Shown here in pieces: positions 1 through 7,959 of a DNA stretch of 17,226 nt. Location of the stretch: contig CAYOQG010000092.1 of the NCBI GenBank assembly GCA_964405925.1, forward strand, positions 1 to 17,226. Direction: 5' to 3'. The stretch comes from GCA-020344555 sp964405925. GTDB lineage: Bacteria > Planctomycetota > Phycisphaerae > UBA1845. Below the pieces are notes generated by a model. The model did not search any database. It was not told the DNA's origin and saw only the letters and a program-made list of their open reading frames with translations. Position numbers and translations under genes: made by a program. The stretch's first letter is position 1. Every line of letters begins with the position of its first letter.

Positions 1-15
1 CTCGGACACCTCTCC
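1..15 (-). tRNA. tRNA-Ser, 5' end only (cut by window edge)
   Basis: Read on the minus strand from base 15 to base 1, the sequence is GGAGAGGTGTCCGAG. This matches the start of many bacterial serine tRNAs: a seven-base acceptor strand GGAGAGG, then TG, then the D-stem start TCCG. The rest of the gene, including the anticodon, lies outside the window, so the isoacceptor cannot be named. A promoter-like pair sits upstream at 61-88. With only 15 bases this is recognition of a familiar 5' end, not proof. Confidence 0.6.
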
Positions 16-60
16 TGGGGCGTTTGGCCCATTTCAAGCGCGGATGCGCGCCGCTCGATC

Positions 61-88
61 ATTGTACGTAATGTGCCAGTGCGGTAAA
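61..88 (-). promoter_or_regulatory. Candidate promoter for the tRNA-Ser gene
   Basis: On the minus strand a -35-like TTTACC (88-83) is followed, after a 16-base spacer, by a -10-like TACAAT (66-61). The predicted start of transcription near base 54 would leave a leader of about 40 bases before the tRNA 5' end at base 15, which is normal for a tRNA precursor. The match is by eye only. Confidence 0.45.
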
Positions 89-363
89 GCACGGCGTCAG
101 CCGGGGGGCGCTGCGGCCCCAGCATCCGAGATCTGCTCGGGATCCGAAGGGATCGGATCGCCGGGCTATCGGGTACCCGGAGACCAGGCCCGCGTAGCGC
201 TTTGTGTTATCTCTTGCGTGGTGCGGCCCGACGTCGGCGGGACCCACCGTTGACGGCTATGTCGTGCAGGGAGGTGCTTCCCAGGAAAGTTGTGCTGCCG
301 AGCTTCGGCGACCCTTTTCCTTTGGGTGTGGGCCGCCCTGCGCCCCTGGCGTGTAAGGCACAC
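89..363. other. Intergenic stretch downstream of napH, no gene seen
   Basis: No reading frame here looks like protein; the short open frames are Arg/Pro/Ser-rich shadows typical of GC-rich non-coding DNA. It contains several small hairpins: CCGAG/CTCGG (126-130 with 136-140), GATCCG/CGGATC (141-146 with 154-159), CCGGG/CCCGG (161-165 with 176-180) and GCCGA/TCGGC (297-301 with 305-309). One or more may end the nap transcript, but none is followed by a clear run of T on the minus strand, so no terminator is called firmly. Confidence 0.4.
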
Positions 364-1203
364 TCACTTGTCGGGGTCAGCACATCGCACCCCCAGGCGG
401 AGGATCTTCGTTGGACACCGGTCGACACATTCACCGCACCGCGTGCAATCAGGATCGTCGATGCTGGGCTTGTTGGAGAGTACGTATTCTTCCATCACGC
501 GAATTCCCATCGGACAATACAACGCGCATTGACCACATCGCACCTTGCCACCTCTATGCGGACGGACGTACACGCGCAACCGGGCGAATCCGCCCATCAA
601 GCTGTACACCGCACCAAGTGGACACAGGCTGCGACACCATATCCGTGGCGCCACGTGCTCGACGACAGCGATCACGGAGACGAGCAGCACCCCGTGCCAG
701 GCAAAGAACACCACGACCCATGATACCGTGTTGATCGGCGAGAGTATCTGAAACGCCGGCAACTGCGCGACTAGAGAAAAGCCGAGAACCAGTGCCAAGA
801 CACCGCACCTCACTGCACGCGGTATCGACATCTCCGGCAGTGACCACCCTGTTCGACGAGTCCTGTTTGCGACCCACCTGCGGAGCGTATCGTTAAGGTC
901 GAGAAGCAGTCCCAGTGGACACACCCAGCCACAGAACACAGGCCCGGCTAATGCCCCGAAAATCAGCAATATGGTCGCGCCCAGCAGGAGCTCGAGCTGA
1001 ACGCTTCGTGTGGCCAGCATGACCTCGATAGCCGCCAGTGGATCTGCAAAAGGTACAATATGACCTATTGTTGTTGCTGTCGTCGTCCCCTTCAACCACG
1101 GGAACCAGTCGAATCTTCCCAGAAACAAGAGGGCTAGAAAAGCCGCGGCCGTTGACCGACGTGCCCACGCCCAACGGAATCGGGAACCCGGTCGTCCTAT
1201 CAT
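364..1203 (-). CDS. napH: NapH-type quinol dehydrogenase membrane subunit
   Basis: This is the membrane Fe-S partner of NapG, which in characterised nap systems passes quinol electrons towards periplasmic nitrate reductase. The 279-residue product has hydrophobic segments around residues 17-30, 70-88, 131-150 and 160-182. It has the two C-x3-CP motifs characteristic of the NapH family (C91/C95 and C190/C194). A C-terminal ferredoxin-like domain follows, with C223-x2-C226-x3-C230-P and the full cluster motif C253/C256/C259/C263-P. Its ATG overlaps the napG stop by four bases (ATGA at 1203-1200), which indicates translational coupling. It is the last gene of the operon. CcoG/RdxA-like ferredoxins share the C-x3-CP motifs, but the napG linkage makes NapH the best reading. 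Confidence 0.87.
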   Translation of the reverse strand: MIGRPGSRFRWAWARRSTAAAFLALLFLGRFDWFPWLKGTTTATTIGHIVPFADPLAAIEVMLATRSVQLELLLGATILLIFGALAGPVFCGWVCPLGLLLDLNDTLRRWVANRTRRTGWSLPEMSIPRAVRCGVLALVLGFSLVAQLPAFQILSPINTVSWVVVFFAWHGVLLVSVIAVVEHVAPRIWCRSLCPLGAVYSLMGGFARLRVYVRPHRGGKVRCGQCALYCPMGIRVMEEYVLSNKPSIDDPDCTRCGECVDRCPTKILRLGVRCADPDK

Positions 1204-1826
1204 GGCATTGATTCCGTGAAGTCGGCCCTAACCGATGCGGACGCAGCACCACAGGGGGGCTGCACGGGGATCGAACTTGGTTCCGTCGGGCAGGCATAGT
1301 CGCAAAGACCACAGCCAACGCAGTGATCCTTGTCCACAACCGGTCTTAACAGCGGGTCGAATCGTATGGCTTCGTTGGGAAACGGACAGGCATGCCAACA
1401 CACGCGACATGCCACACCCTTGTAGGGCAAACAGGTGGACTCGTCGATGGTCGCGGTGCCCATCCGAACGTCGCGCGGGTCTGGCACCGTCTCCAGCGCA
1501 GTAGTGGGGCATGAGGCAATACACCTCAAAGTGTCGTATCCCTGGCAGAGATAACAAGGCACTGTGCGGGGATCTACATAGGGTGTGCCATTGGCGATTT
1601 CAGCGGCCAAACCGACTGCCAGATGAAGCGTCCCGAAGGGACAGGCTTCGACACACTGACCACAACGAATGCAGGCAGCTAAGAAGTCCGGCTCCGCGAG
1701 TGCGCCGGGCGGCCGCAGGAGGCATGTTTCCCACCCTTTACTTCGCGTCGTTCGAAAAAGCAAACCTAGACCGACGCCGGTTACCGCTCCGATCCCAGCA
1801 AGCGCGTGGCGCCTCGACCAATCCAT
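1200..1826 (-). CDS. napG: NapG-type Tat-exported ferredoxin, four [4Fe-4S] clusters
   Basis: NapG is a periplasmic electron carrier that works with NapH between the quinol pool and the Nap cytochromes. The 208-residue product begins with a twin-arginine segment (SRR, residues 4-6) before a hydrophobic stretch at 10-24, so Tat export is predicted. Four cluster motifs are visible: C52/C55/C58/C62; C91/C94/C102/C106, with the long insertion typical of NapG; C132/C140/C143/C147; and C169/C172/C175/C179. The gene starts 16 bases after the stop of the tandem NapB-like cytochrome gene and overlaps napH by four bases. The ribosome-binding site is weak, so coupling to the preceding gene is likely. 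MauM is a close relative, but the nap context decides. Confidence 0.88.
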   Translation of the reverse strand: MDWSRRHALAGIGAVTGVGLGLLFRTTRSKGWETCLLRPPGALAEPDFLAACIRCGQCVEACPFGTLHLAVGLAAEIANGTPYVDPRTVPCYLCQGYDTLRCIASCPTTALETVPDPRDVRMGTATIDESTCLPYKGVACRVCWHACPFPNEAIRFDPLLRPVVDKDHCVGCGLCDYACPTEPSSIPVQPPCGAASASVRADFTESMP

Positions 1827-1842
1827 CTTGGCTCAATCCCAT

Positions 1843-2532
1843 CTATTTCGCCGGTGGCCCCGCTTCTATAGCCCGCACCTGCACGTGGCAACTGCGACAC
1901 TTGGCTGTCATGAGAATCTCCGGCAAGCCATCATGTCGTACGACAGGCGCGCCGTGAATGCCGGAATCATGGCACAACAGGCAATCATCCTTGGTCCAGG
2001 CCCGGTTGTGGGACTCGGAGTTCGGTACCATGGGCGGAAAGGCGTTGTCATCGAACAGTGATAGCCTCTTTTCCCCTGGCTTTTCTTTCGGGGCAGAACC
2101 GGGTATGAGCACGTGACAGCTACGGCACTTGGCGCTCAGAAAAATCTCCGGCATCTGCTCGTGCACGACCATCGGTGCATCACCAACGCCCGTTTCGTGG
2201 CACCGCAGGCAATTAGACTCCCACCATGCCTTTTGATGCCATTCGGTGTCTGGAATCGTCGGCGGGAAGGCGTTGTCATCGAAGATGACCTCCGCTCGCG
2301 TGCTCGGCTCTGTCAATGCTGTCTTGTCCGCGGTGTGCTCTACCGGTTGCCGTTCACGGTTTCTGTCGCCTGCTGGTTGTGCTTGGCTGCCATGGTCCTG
2401 CTGTCGCGCACTGCCCGGACCGCCATCGGCGCAGAAAGATCGGATATATTCTCTGGCGATGCCGGAGTGGCCTTGCAAGCAGACAGTGACTGCCGAAACA
2501 AGCACCATGCACACACAGGTTCGTCGAAACAT
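1843..2532 (-). CDS. Periplasmic tetraheme cytochrome c made of two tandem NapB-like modules
   Basis: This is the likely electron donor to NapA. The 229-residue product has an N-terminal hydrophobic export signal (about residues 8-19) and a Gln/Arg-rich linker. Two copies of a diheme unit follow, at residues 84-141 and 160-217. Each copy begins FDDNAFPP and carries a C-x2-CH motif (C108-H112; C184-H188), a conserved APxVxxH segment and a second CRSCH (C136-H140; C212-H216). The PP-x-IP, NCLxCH, AP and KCxxCH order resembles the NapB small subunit, which normally has one such diheme unit. A ribosome-binding site GGAG lies 10 bases before the ATG, 25 bases after the napA stop. NapM tetraheme cytochromes of napCMADGH-type clusters are an alternative name; the internal duplication is seen directly. 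Confidence 0.8.
   Translation of the reverse strand: MFRRTCVCMVLVSAVTVCLQGHSGIAREYIRSFCADGGPGSARQQDHGSQAQPAGDRNRERQPVEHTADKTALTEPSTRAEVIFDDNAFPPTIPDTEWHQKAWWESNCLRCHETGVGDAPMVVHEQMPEIFLSAKCRSCHVLIPGSAPKEKPGEKRLSLFDDNAFPPMVPNSESHNRAWTKDDCLLCHDSGIHGAPVVRHDGLPEILMTAKCRSCHVQVRAIEAGPPAK
1882..2283 (-). repeat. Tandem duplication of a NapB-like diheme module within one gene
   Basis: Bases 2283-2110 and 2055-1882 encode two homologous 58-residue units, offset by 76 codons. Identical or near-identical stretches include FDDNAFPP, GxxxAPxVxH, MPEI/LPEI, and KCRSCHV at the end of each. The nucleotide sequence is also still similar (for example GGCGTTGTCATCGAA on the plus strand in both copies), which points to a fairly recent or conserved duplication. 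Confidence 0.88.
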
Positions 2533-2557
2533 GATCTCACTTCTCCGTCTTCACCCC

Positions 2558-4876
2558 TTACGCTTTGGCGAGCTTCACCGCACAGATCTTGAACTCCGGT
2601 TGTTTTGAGCCGGGGTCATAGGCGTCGATCGTCACCCGGTTGATGAAGCTGGATTCATCCTCCCAGTGGAAGGGAACAAAGACCATGCCGGGTCTGGGGA
2701 TGTCGACGACTCTGGCCTTGATCACCGCTTCTCCCCGGCGTGAGGTGATGCGCAGGCGATCGCCGCTCTTGACGTTGAGGGCTTTGGCGTCTACGGGGTT
2801 GACCTCGACGAAGGCTTCGGGATAAGCTCGCCGCAGCTCGTCGGCCTTCATGGTCATCGTGCCGGTGTGCCAATGCTCTAGCACACGTCCGGTGGACAAG
2901 ACGTAAGGATACTCTGTGTCGGCTGGTTCAGCCGGTGGCTTGGCTGGCCGAAGCCAGACGATCGCACGGTGATCTGGCGCTGCGTAGAACTTGATATCCC
3001 CATCAGCCAGTGAGTGATCCGCGTAGGGCCCGCGATCCAGTAACGGGTCCTCACCCTTCACGAATCGCCTGGCTGTTCCCGGGTGATCTTCCGAGGGCGT
3101 TGGCCAGCGGATACCCCGCTCCGTTCTCAGCCGCTCCCGCGTCATGCCCATGAAGTCGTAGGCAGTGTCCTTCGACGCCGACCGCATCTCATCCCAAACA
3201 TCGTCCACTGTTTTGAGCTTGCCGGAAATATACGCCTTAGGGACAACGTGGTGTCGCTCGAGACGTTCGGCAAAATCGAGCAGCATATCAAAGTCGGAGC
3301 GTGCTTCACCCGGCGGGTCGATGACGGCCGGTTGGTACTGATAGCGTCGCTCCGACATGCCGAACACACCGCTCTTCTCCGCCCACATGGCAGCCGGGAG
3401 AACCACGTCTGCAAGTTCAGTCGTCCTGGTGGGGTATGCGTCGATCACCGCGATGAACGGCTTGCCTGGTCGATCCTTGCCCATGGCATCGCGGTAGGGG
3501 GAAACGTTGGGCAGGGAGTGCCCCGGGTTTGTCGTAAGGATCAGCATGGCCTTGATCTCATCCCGTCCCAAGGCTCGGAACATCTCGATGGTGTTAAGGC
3601 CGGGGGTCGGCCTGATCGTTCCTGCTTTGGCCCCCCACAGTCTCTCGATCTCCTCCCGGTGCTCGGCATTGCTGACGACTCGCCCATAGGGGAGGATATG
3701 ACACAATGAACCGGTGTCACGAACGCCACCGCAAGCGTTCGGTTGACCCGTCAATGAAAAGGGGGTTGCCCCGGGCTTGCCGATCTGGCCGGTGATCAGA
3801 TGTAAGTTATGCACCAGGTTGTTCGCCCACACACCGGCCGTACGTTGGTTCAGGCCCATCGTCCAGAAGGACGTCGTGGGACCGAAGGTAAACAACCGGG
3901 CGGCCTCGACGATCTTGTCAGCTGCGACACCCGACATTAACTCTGCTTTTTGGGGGCTGAATTGCTCCAAAAACTCGACATAGTCATCGAAGCTGACCTT
4001 GCTCGGTTGGCCCTCCTTGACGGTCTTGAATTGAACGTGGTCCTTGATGAAGTCAGGATTGTGACGGTTCTCCTTGATGATAACATGGGCCATGGCGTGA
4101 AGCACCGGTAGGTCATAACCTGGGACCGGGTCGAGATGAATGTCGGCAACGGTGCGAACCGGACTCTTTCTGGGGTCCAACACGATGACAAGGATGTCGC
4201 GTCCCGCCTGCTTACGTGCCAGAATCTGATCGAAGATCACCGGGTGGCACTCAGCCGTGTTCGAACCTAGCAGAAAGAACACTCTGGCATGTTCGATATC
4301 ATCATAGCAGCCCATCGGTTCGTCTTTTCCGTAAGTGGATACGTAGCCGCCGACTGCACTGGCCATGCATAAACGCGGATTACCTTCTACATTGTTGGTG
4401 CCGATCCCCCCTTTGAACAACCGGTTCGCTAGATAGCTCTCCTCGGACAGCGCCTGTCCCGACCCGTAGAATGCGACGCTGTCAGGGCCGTGCTGCTTGA
4501 TCGCCGTCGCAAATTTCTCGGCGATTAGGGACATAGCATCGTCCCAGCTTGCCCGCTGGAAGTCGCCGCCTTTGCGGATCATGGGGTACTTCAATCGATC
4601 CTTCGACTGGACAATCTTGGGTAAAAACAACGCCTTGGCACACACTAGACCCTTGGTCGTCGGATGCTTAGGGTCTCCTCGCAGCGCGACCAATTTCCGG
4701 TTGCGGACACCGAGCATCACCCCACAACCAGTTCCGCAGAAGCGACAGACCGATTTGACCCACTGCGTCTCGTCATCCGGCTGCAGAAAACTCCCCATCG
4801 CTTCCGGGCTACCAGCAACTGAGACCACGGCTGCTGCCGCACTCGTTCTGATGAATTCGCGACGTGTGGCTTCCAT
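2558..4876 (-). CDS. napA: Periplasmic nitrate reductase catalytic subunit (Mo-bis-MGD)
   Basis: NapA reduces nitrate to nitrite in the periplasm at a molybdenum bis-MGD centre. The 772-residue product starts with a Tat signal (TRREFIRTS, residues 4-12). A [4Fe-4S] site follows (C44, C47, C51, C79) and then the segment around C170 in PRLCMASA, the expected Mo-ligand cysteine, followed by the family signature DEPMGCYDD. The DMSO-reductase-type C-terminal domain is complete, so the enzyme looks intact. I chose the ATG at 4876 because AGAGGAG lies about seven bases upstream; a TTG at 4900 has no such site and adds residues before the Tat motif. napD lies 30 bases upstream and the NapB-like gene 25 bases downstream. 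Assimilatory NasA and formate dehydrogenase are less likely given the Tat signal, the Cys ligand and the napDGH neighbours. Confidence 0.95.
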   Translation of the reverse strand: MEATRREFIRTSAAAAVVSVAGSPEAMGSFLQPDDETQWVKSVCRFCGTGCGVMLGVRNRKLVALRGDPKHPTTKGLVCAKALFLPKIVQSKDRLKYPMIRKGGDFQRASWDDAMSLIAEKFATAIKQHGPDSVAFYGSGQALSEESYLANRLFKGGIGTNNVEGNPRLCMASAVGGYVSTYGKDEPMGCYDDIEHARVFFLLGSNTAECHPVIFDQILARKQAGRDILVIVLDPRKSPVRTVADIHLDPVPGYDLPVLHAMAHVIIKENRHNPDFIKDHVQFKTVKEGQPSKVSFDDYVEFLEQFSPQKAELMSGVAADKIVEAARLFTFGPTTSFWTMGLNQRTAGVWANNLVHNLHLITGQIGKPGATPFSLTGQPNACGGVRDTGSLCHILPYGRVVSNAEHREEIERLWGAKAGTIRPTPGLNTIEMFRALGRDEIKAMLILTTNPGHSLPNVSPYRDAMGKDRPGKPFIAVIDAYPTRTTELADVVLPAAMWAEKSGVFGMSERRYQYQPAVIDPPGEARSDFDMLLDFAERLERHHVVPKAYISGKLKTVDDVWDEMRSASKDTAYDFMGMTRERLRTERGIRWPTPSEDHPGTARRFVKGEDPLLDRGPYADHSLADGDIKFYAAPDHRAIVWLRPAKPPAEPADTEYPYVLSTGRVLEHWHTGTMTMKADELRRAYPEAFVEVNPVDAKALNVKSGDRLRITSRRGEAVIKARVVDIPRPGMVFVPFHWEDESSFINRVTIDAYDPGSKQPEFKICAVKLAKA

Positions 4877-4906
4877 AGCTAAGCTCCTCTGAGCGATCAA
4901 GAAACG

Positions 4907-5173
4907 TCAATCAAGTGTTTGGCACTTCGTATCCGACAGTTCCGGTTCCATATGGGCGTAGACCGGCCAAACACCCAGGACCCCTTCAATCTCCTCGATC
5001 TCGACTCGCAGCTTTCGGTGTGCCTCGTCCAGATCATCTGCCTCGATCACAAGGCCGATTTTTCCAGCCTCTCCCAAATCAAAGACTGTCACACCTGACA
5101 CGGCTGCCAGACGCTCGCGCACAGCTTGTGGGCTGGAGAGGTCTATACGAGCAAAGGCGCCTACAACTGCCAT
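4907..5173 (-). CDS. napD: NapD, NapA Tat-signal chaperone
   Basis: NapD is a small cytoplasmic protein that binds the Tat signal of NapA and delays export until the Mo cofactor is in place. From the ATG at 5173 the product is 88 residues. It shows the NapD pattern: an initial beta strand (AVVGAFARID), a helix with RERL, the GVTVFDL strand, and a C-terminal EIEGVLGVWPVYAHME segment like the NapD 'I-x-GV' region. The start is uncertain: an ATG at 5194 would add seven residues (MLKEKLT) but has no ribosome-binding site, whereas 5173 has a weak AAGAGA upstream. Its place just before napA fits its role. Confidence 0.85.
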   Translation of the reverse strand: MAVVGAFARIDLSSPQAVRERLAAVSGVTVFDLGEAGKIGLVIEADDLDEAHRKLRVEIEEIEGVLGVWPVYAHMEPELSDTKCQTLD

Positions 5174-5223
5174 TGTGAGTTTCTCTTTCAACATTCTATA
5201 TTAGCGTTGCCACGCAGTGACAT

Positions 5224-6702
5224 CTAATCCCCATAGCGGGCTTTGAACTCCTCGGATGCTCTTTTTCGTCTTGCCACTTCTTCCGGATCCATTTGCCCGA
5301 TGAACCAATTATGATCTGCGGACGTCAAGACCTCGCTGAGCTTTGCGTCGAGCCGCTGAGCGGCTGCTACTCTTGTTTGGTCGCCGGAAGTTAGTGCCTT
5401 TGAAATCAGGTTCCGCAGTTCCGGTACATAATGCGTGTAGAACGTCCTGGCTACTTCATACGTGCCGTGCCAATGCGTGTAATCCGGTCCCATCATGGCA
5501 GCACCGTGCCGCGCTCGACGCCCCTCATGGTGCCAGAGCTCCCACAAATACCAGTCTACCGGGTTGGCAAAGTTCACTTGTATGTCGCGTAGCGGCTTGG
5601 CGAGTTCGTACAATGCCATGCCGGGCGCGGCAAATTTCTCGTTGTATAGTGCCACGAGTCCGTCGTATTGAATGTAGAAGTTATCGACCCAGTTTTCGTT
5701 GTGACAGTTCAGACAGACGGTCTTCATATCCTGACGACGCACCTGCCAGGGGATGTCCTTGCCTGGAAGCCCCATCTTCGCGTCGGCCTTCTCCGGACGA
5801 ACGGAGATGGGAGGTCGGTTGTTCCAACTGATTCGCATCCCGATGTCGTGCGTGACTGCCTGGTTTTTCGTCGCCGACATATGGCAGGTCGAGCACGTTG
5901 GCGCGGCCCAGTAATCCTCACCGACAATCCACTTCGCGTTTTCCAGGTTTATCTTGTCGACGTTGGCGAAGAAGGCGATACCGTGTTTCGATTCCTCATA
6001 GACTTCCTTCTGAGGGTGATCGGGTCCGAGGTGGCACTTGCCGCAGGTATCTGGGTGGCGAGCCTGGGCAGCCGAGAACCGGTGTCGCGAATGGCAGGCT
6101 GTGCAGGAGCCTTCTGAAGCGTCGGGGTTAATGCGACCAATTCCCGTATTGGGCCAAGTGGCTGGGTCTAATTTGCCGTCAGCAAGGACTTTGACCTGTG
6201 ATCCGTGACACTGCCAGCACCCCATCACCGCGGACGCTGCGTTGCCCTCCGGGAACCCCGGCGTCACAAATCCACGATTACCTTCGACGACCTCAGCCAG
6301 AACGTTGTCCAGCGATCCGATGATTCGGGCGGCCTTTGCGTGGTGTGAGGAGACAAACTCGCCCACTTCGCGGCTATGGCAACGTGCACAGTCCTTCGGG
6401 CTCACAATCGTGGCGATCGTATAATTATAGTGCCGATATGCATCGGGGTCATGCGTCTCCGCTGCGTGGCATTCATAGCATCCCACATTGGCGCGATAGT
6501 GTTTGCTGTCGCCCCACATTTGATACAGACCGGTGCTCTGTTCCTTGTGACATTCCACGCATTCTCGAGATCCCTCGCTGATTTCAGGTAGACCGATGGC
6601 CTGTCCTCGTGCGACGTTCGAGGACACCTGCAACCCTGTGAACCCGACGGCAACAGCCCACAATGCAATTCCGACTGCGACTCGTTGCTTTGAACGCCTC
6701 AC
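5224..6702 (-). CDS. Octaheme cytochrome c of the hydroxylamine oxidoreductase (HAO) family
   Basis: The 492-residue exported protein has exactly eight C-x2-CH motifs, with heme-ligand histidines at 52, 79, 109, 166, 204, 224, 274 and 334. Their spacing is like octaheme HAO. Between hemes 6 and 7 is GPDHPQ (D228-H229), matching the Asp-His pair expected at the HAO active site. The helical C-terminal region contains DYTHWHGTYE (Y408, Y415). There is a signal peptide (hydrophobic 8-25, cleavage likely after ARGQA, residue 35) and no C-terminal membrane helix. The start is a GTG with a strong AAGGAGG eight bases upstream. Family members oxidise hydroxylamine, or in Campylobacterota-type forms reduce nitrite; linkage to nap favours reduction here, which is inference. 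It is not NrfA: there are eight CxxCH motifs and no CxxCK. Confidence 0.88.
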   Translation of the reverse strand: MRRSKQRVAVGIALWAVAVGFTGLQVSSNVARGQAIGLPEISEGSRECVECHKEQSTGLYQMWGDSKHYRANVGCYECHAAETHDPDAYRHYNYTIATIVSPKDCARCHSREVGEFVSSHHAKAARIIGSLDNVLAEVVEGNRGFVTPGFPEGNAASAVMGCWQCHGSQVKVLADGKLDPATWPNTGIGRINPDASEGSCTACHSRHRFSAAQARHPDTCGKCHLGPDHPQKEVYEESKHGIAFFANVDKINLENAKWIVGEDYWAAPTCSTCHMSATKNQAVTHDIGMRISWNNRPPISVRPEKADAKMGLPGKDIPWQVRRQDMKTVCLNCHNENWVDNFYIQYDGLVALYNEKFAAPGMALYELAKPLRDIQVNFANPVDWYLWELWHHEGRRARHGAAMMGPDYTHWHGTYEVARTFYTHYVPELRNLISKALTSGDQTRVAAAQRLDAKLSEVLTSADHNWFIGQMDPEEVARRKRASEEFKARYGD

Positions 6703-6735
6703 CGTACAAACCTCCTTTCAATCCGCCATGGTCTG

Positions 6736-7959
6736 TTAGGCCCGACTCTCAACTCGTCCATAGCGCTGATCGTACGTCAACCGGCCCGATAGTACGGGAA
6801 TCGTAATTCGCACAAAGATACTATAAAGCAAAAAGCCCAAAGCCCAGATTCCGAAGCAGATAAACAGCTCGTTTTGTGTGGGCGCATATTCCAGGATCTC
6901 ACCGAGCGGAGTGGGAATGAACGCCGGCACAATTAAACCCATACCTTTTTCAATCCATATTCCGATGATCAGACAAACACAGGCGACATTCATCAATCGA
7001 AGACTGCGGCGCAGGGGAAGGTAGAGGATAACGAGTGCAACCGCATTCAAGCCGATCGCAGTCCAGATCCAAGGCACCAATGCGTTGTATCCGTGCAGAC
7101 CCATGTACAGGTAGGTCGTCGAAGCCATATGCCTTGATCCACTGTAGAACTCCGTGAACAGCTCACAACCGAGCAAAAAAGCGTTGATCGTGAGGGCCAC
7201 ACCCACAATGTTCCGCAGTAGCCGCAAAGCCTCATCAGGAACATGGTATCCACCAAATTGTCGGATGATCTGAAGCGTCAGGATGATGAAGGCCGGACCG
7301 GCGGCAAAGGCGGAAGCCAAGAACCGTGGGGCAATGATCGCGGTGTTCCAAAAGGGTCTACTCCCCAACCCGACCAGTAGAAAGGCTGTAACCGTATGAA
7401 TGCTAATGGCCCAGGCGATTGCAACGAAGACGAACGGAATATACACGATAGGGCTGGGGGCCTTGCGGAGATAACTGCAATAGATAAGATACCCACATAT
7501 ATGTAAGTTTAGAAACAAGTACACATTCAAGACGATCACGTCCCACGACAACATGGAGACGGGAAAGTTGAAGCGCCAGAATATGTGCATGAAACGGTCT
7601 GGTCGTCCGAGATCGACCGCCACAAACAACATGCACATGATGATCGAGGCGATGGCCAACAGCTCGCCGAAGATGACCAGGTCGTGCAATTCGTGCTGAC
7701 GATAGACGTAGACTGGTATCACCAGCATGACCGCCGCCGCTGCCATACCGACCAGAAATGTGAAATTGGCGATGTACAAACCCCACGACACGTGGTCTGT
7801 CATGCCGGTTGTCACTAGTCCCATCGTCAGCTGCTTACAATAGGCATTGATGCCAAGCAGCACAATGACGGTCAGTGCAAGCATCCAGCAGTGGTATCGC
7901 CAGTCGCCCACGAAGCTGACCCGGAAACAGCGCCAGAGAAAGCGAATGTACTCCCTCAT
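6736..7959 (-). CDS. NrfD/HybB-like integral membrane quinol-interacting subunit
   Basis: NrfD-family proteins exchange electrons between quinones and a four-cluster ferredoxin partner. The 407-residue product is strongly hydrophobic, with about nine or ten membrane segments. It has family-like stretches such as WGLYIANFTFLVG near the second helix and LGRPDRFMHI at the end of the fourth. The start is the ATG at 7959, with AGGAGG about six bases upstream. It overlaps the stop of the ferredoxin gene by one base (TGATG), so the two are translationally coupled. The HAO-family gene begins 33 bases downstream. No heme motifs are present. Relatives also serve polysulfide, DMSO or tetrathionate reductases, so the substrate partner is inferred from the neighbours. 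Confidence 0.88.
   Translation of the reverse strand: MREYIRFLWRCFRVSFVGDWRYHCWMLALTVIVLLGINAYCKQLTMGLVTTGMTDHVSWGLYIANFTFLVGMAAAAVMLVIPVYVYRQHELHDLVIFGELLAIASIIMCMLFVAVDLGRPDRFMHIFWRFNFPVSMLSWDVIVLNVYLFLNLHICGYLIYCSYLRKAPSPIVYIPFVFVAIAWAISIHTVTAFLLVGLGSRPFWNTAIIAPRFLASAFAAGPAFIILTLQIIRQFGGYHVPDEALRLLRNIVGVALTINAFLLGCELFTEFYSGSRHMASTTYLYMGLHGYNALVPWIWTAIGLNAVALVILYLPLRRSLRLMNVACVCLIIGIWIEKGMGLIVPAFIPTPLGEILEYAPTQNELFICFGIWALGFLLYSIFVRITIPVLSGRLTYDQRYGRVESRA

Noticed and set aside
1..363. tRNA-Ser edge as the attachment site of an integrated island carrying the nap/HAO operon
   Set aside because: The tRNA 5' end faces the operon, whereas integration usually uses the 3' half. No integrase, direct repeat or transposase is seen in the window.
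202..723. Plus-strand 173-codon frame opposite the end of napH
   Set aside because: It has His/Arg/Pro-rich low-sense composition and overlaps the well-supported NapH C-terminal ferredoxin domain on the other strand.
5224..6702. Octaheme protein read as NrfA ammonia-forming nitrite reductase
   Set aside because: NrfA usually has five hemes with one CxxCK; here there are eight CxxCH motifs and an HAO-like DH pair.
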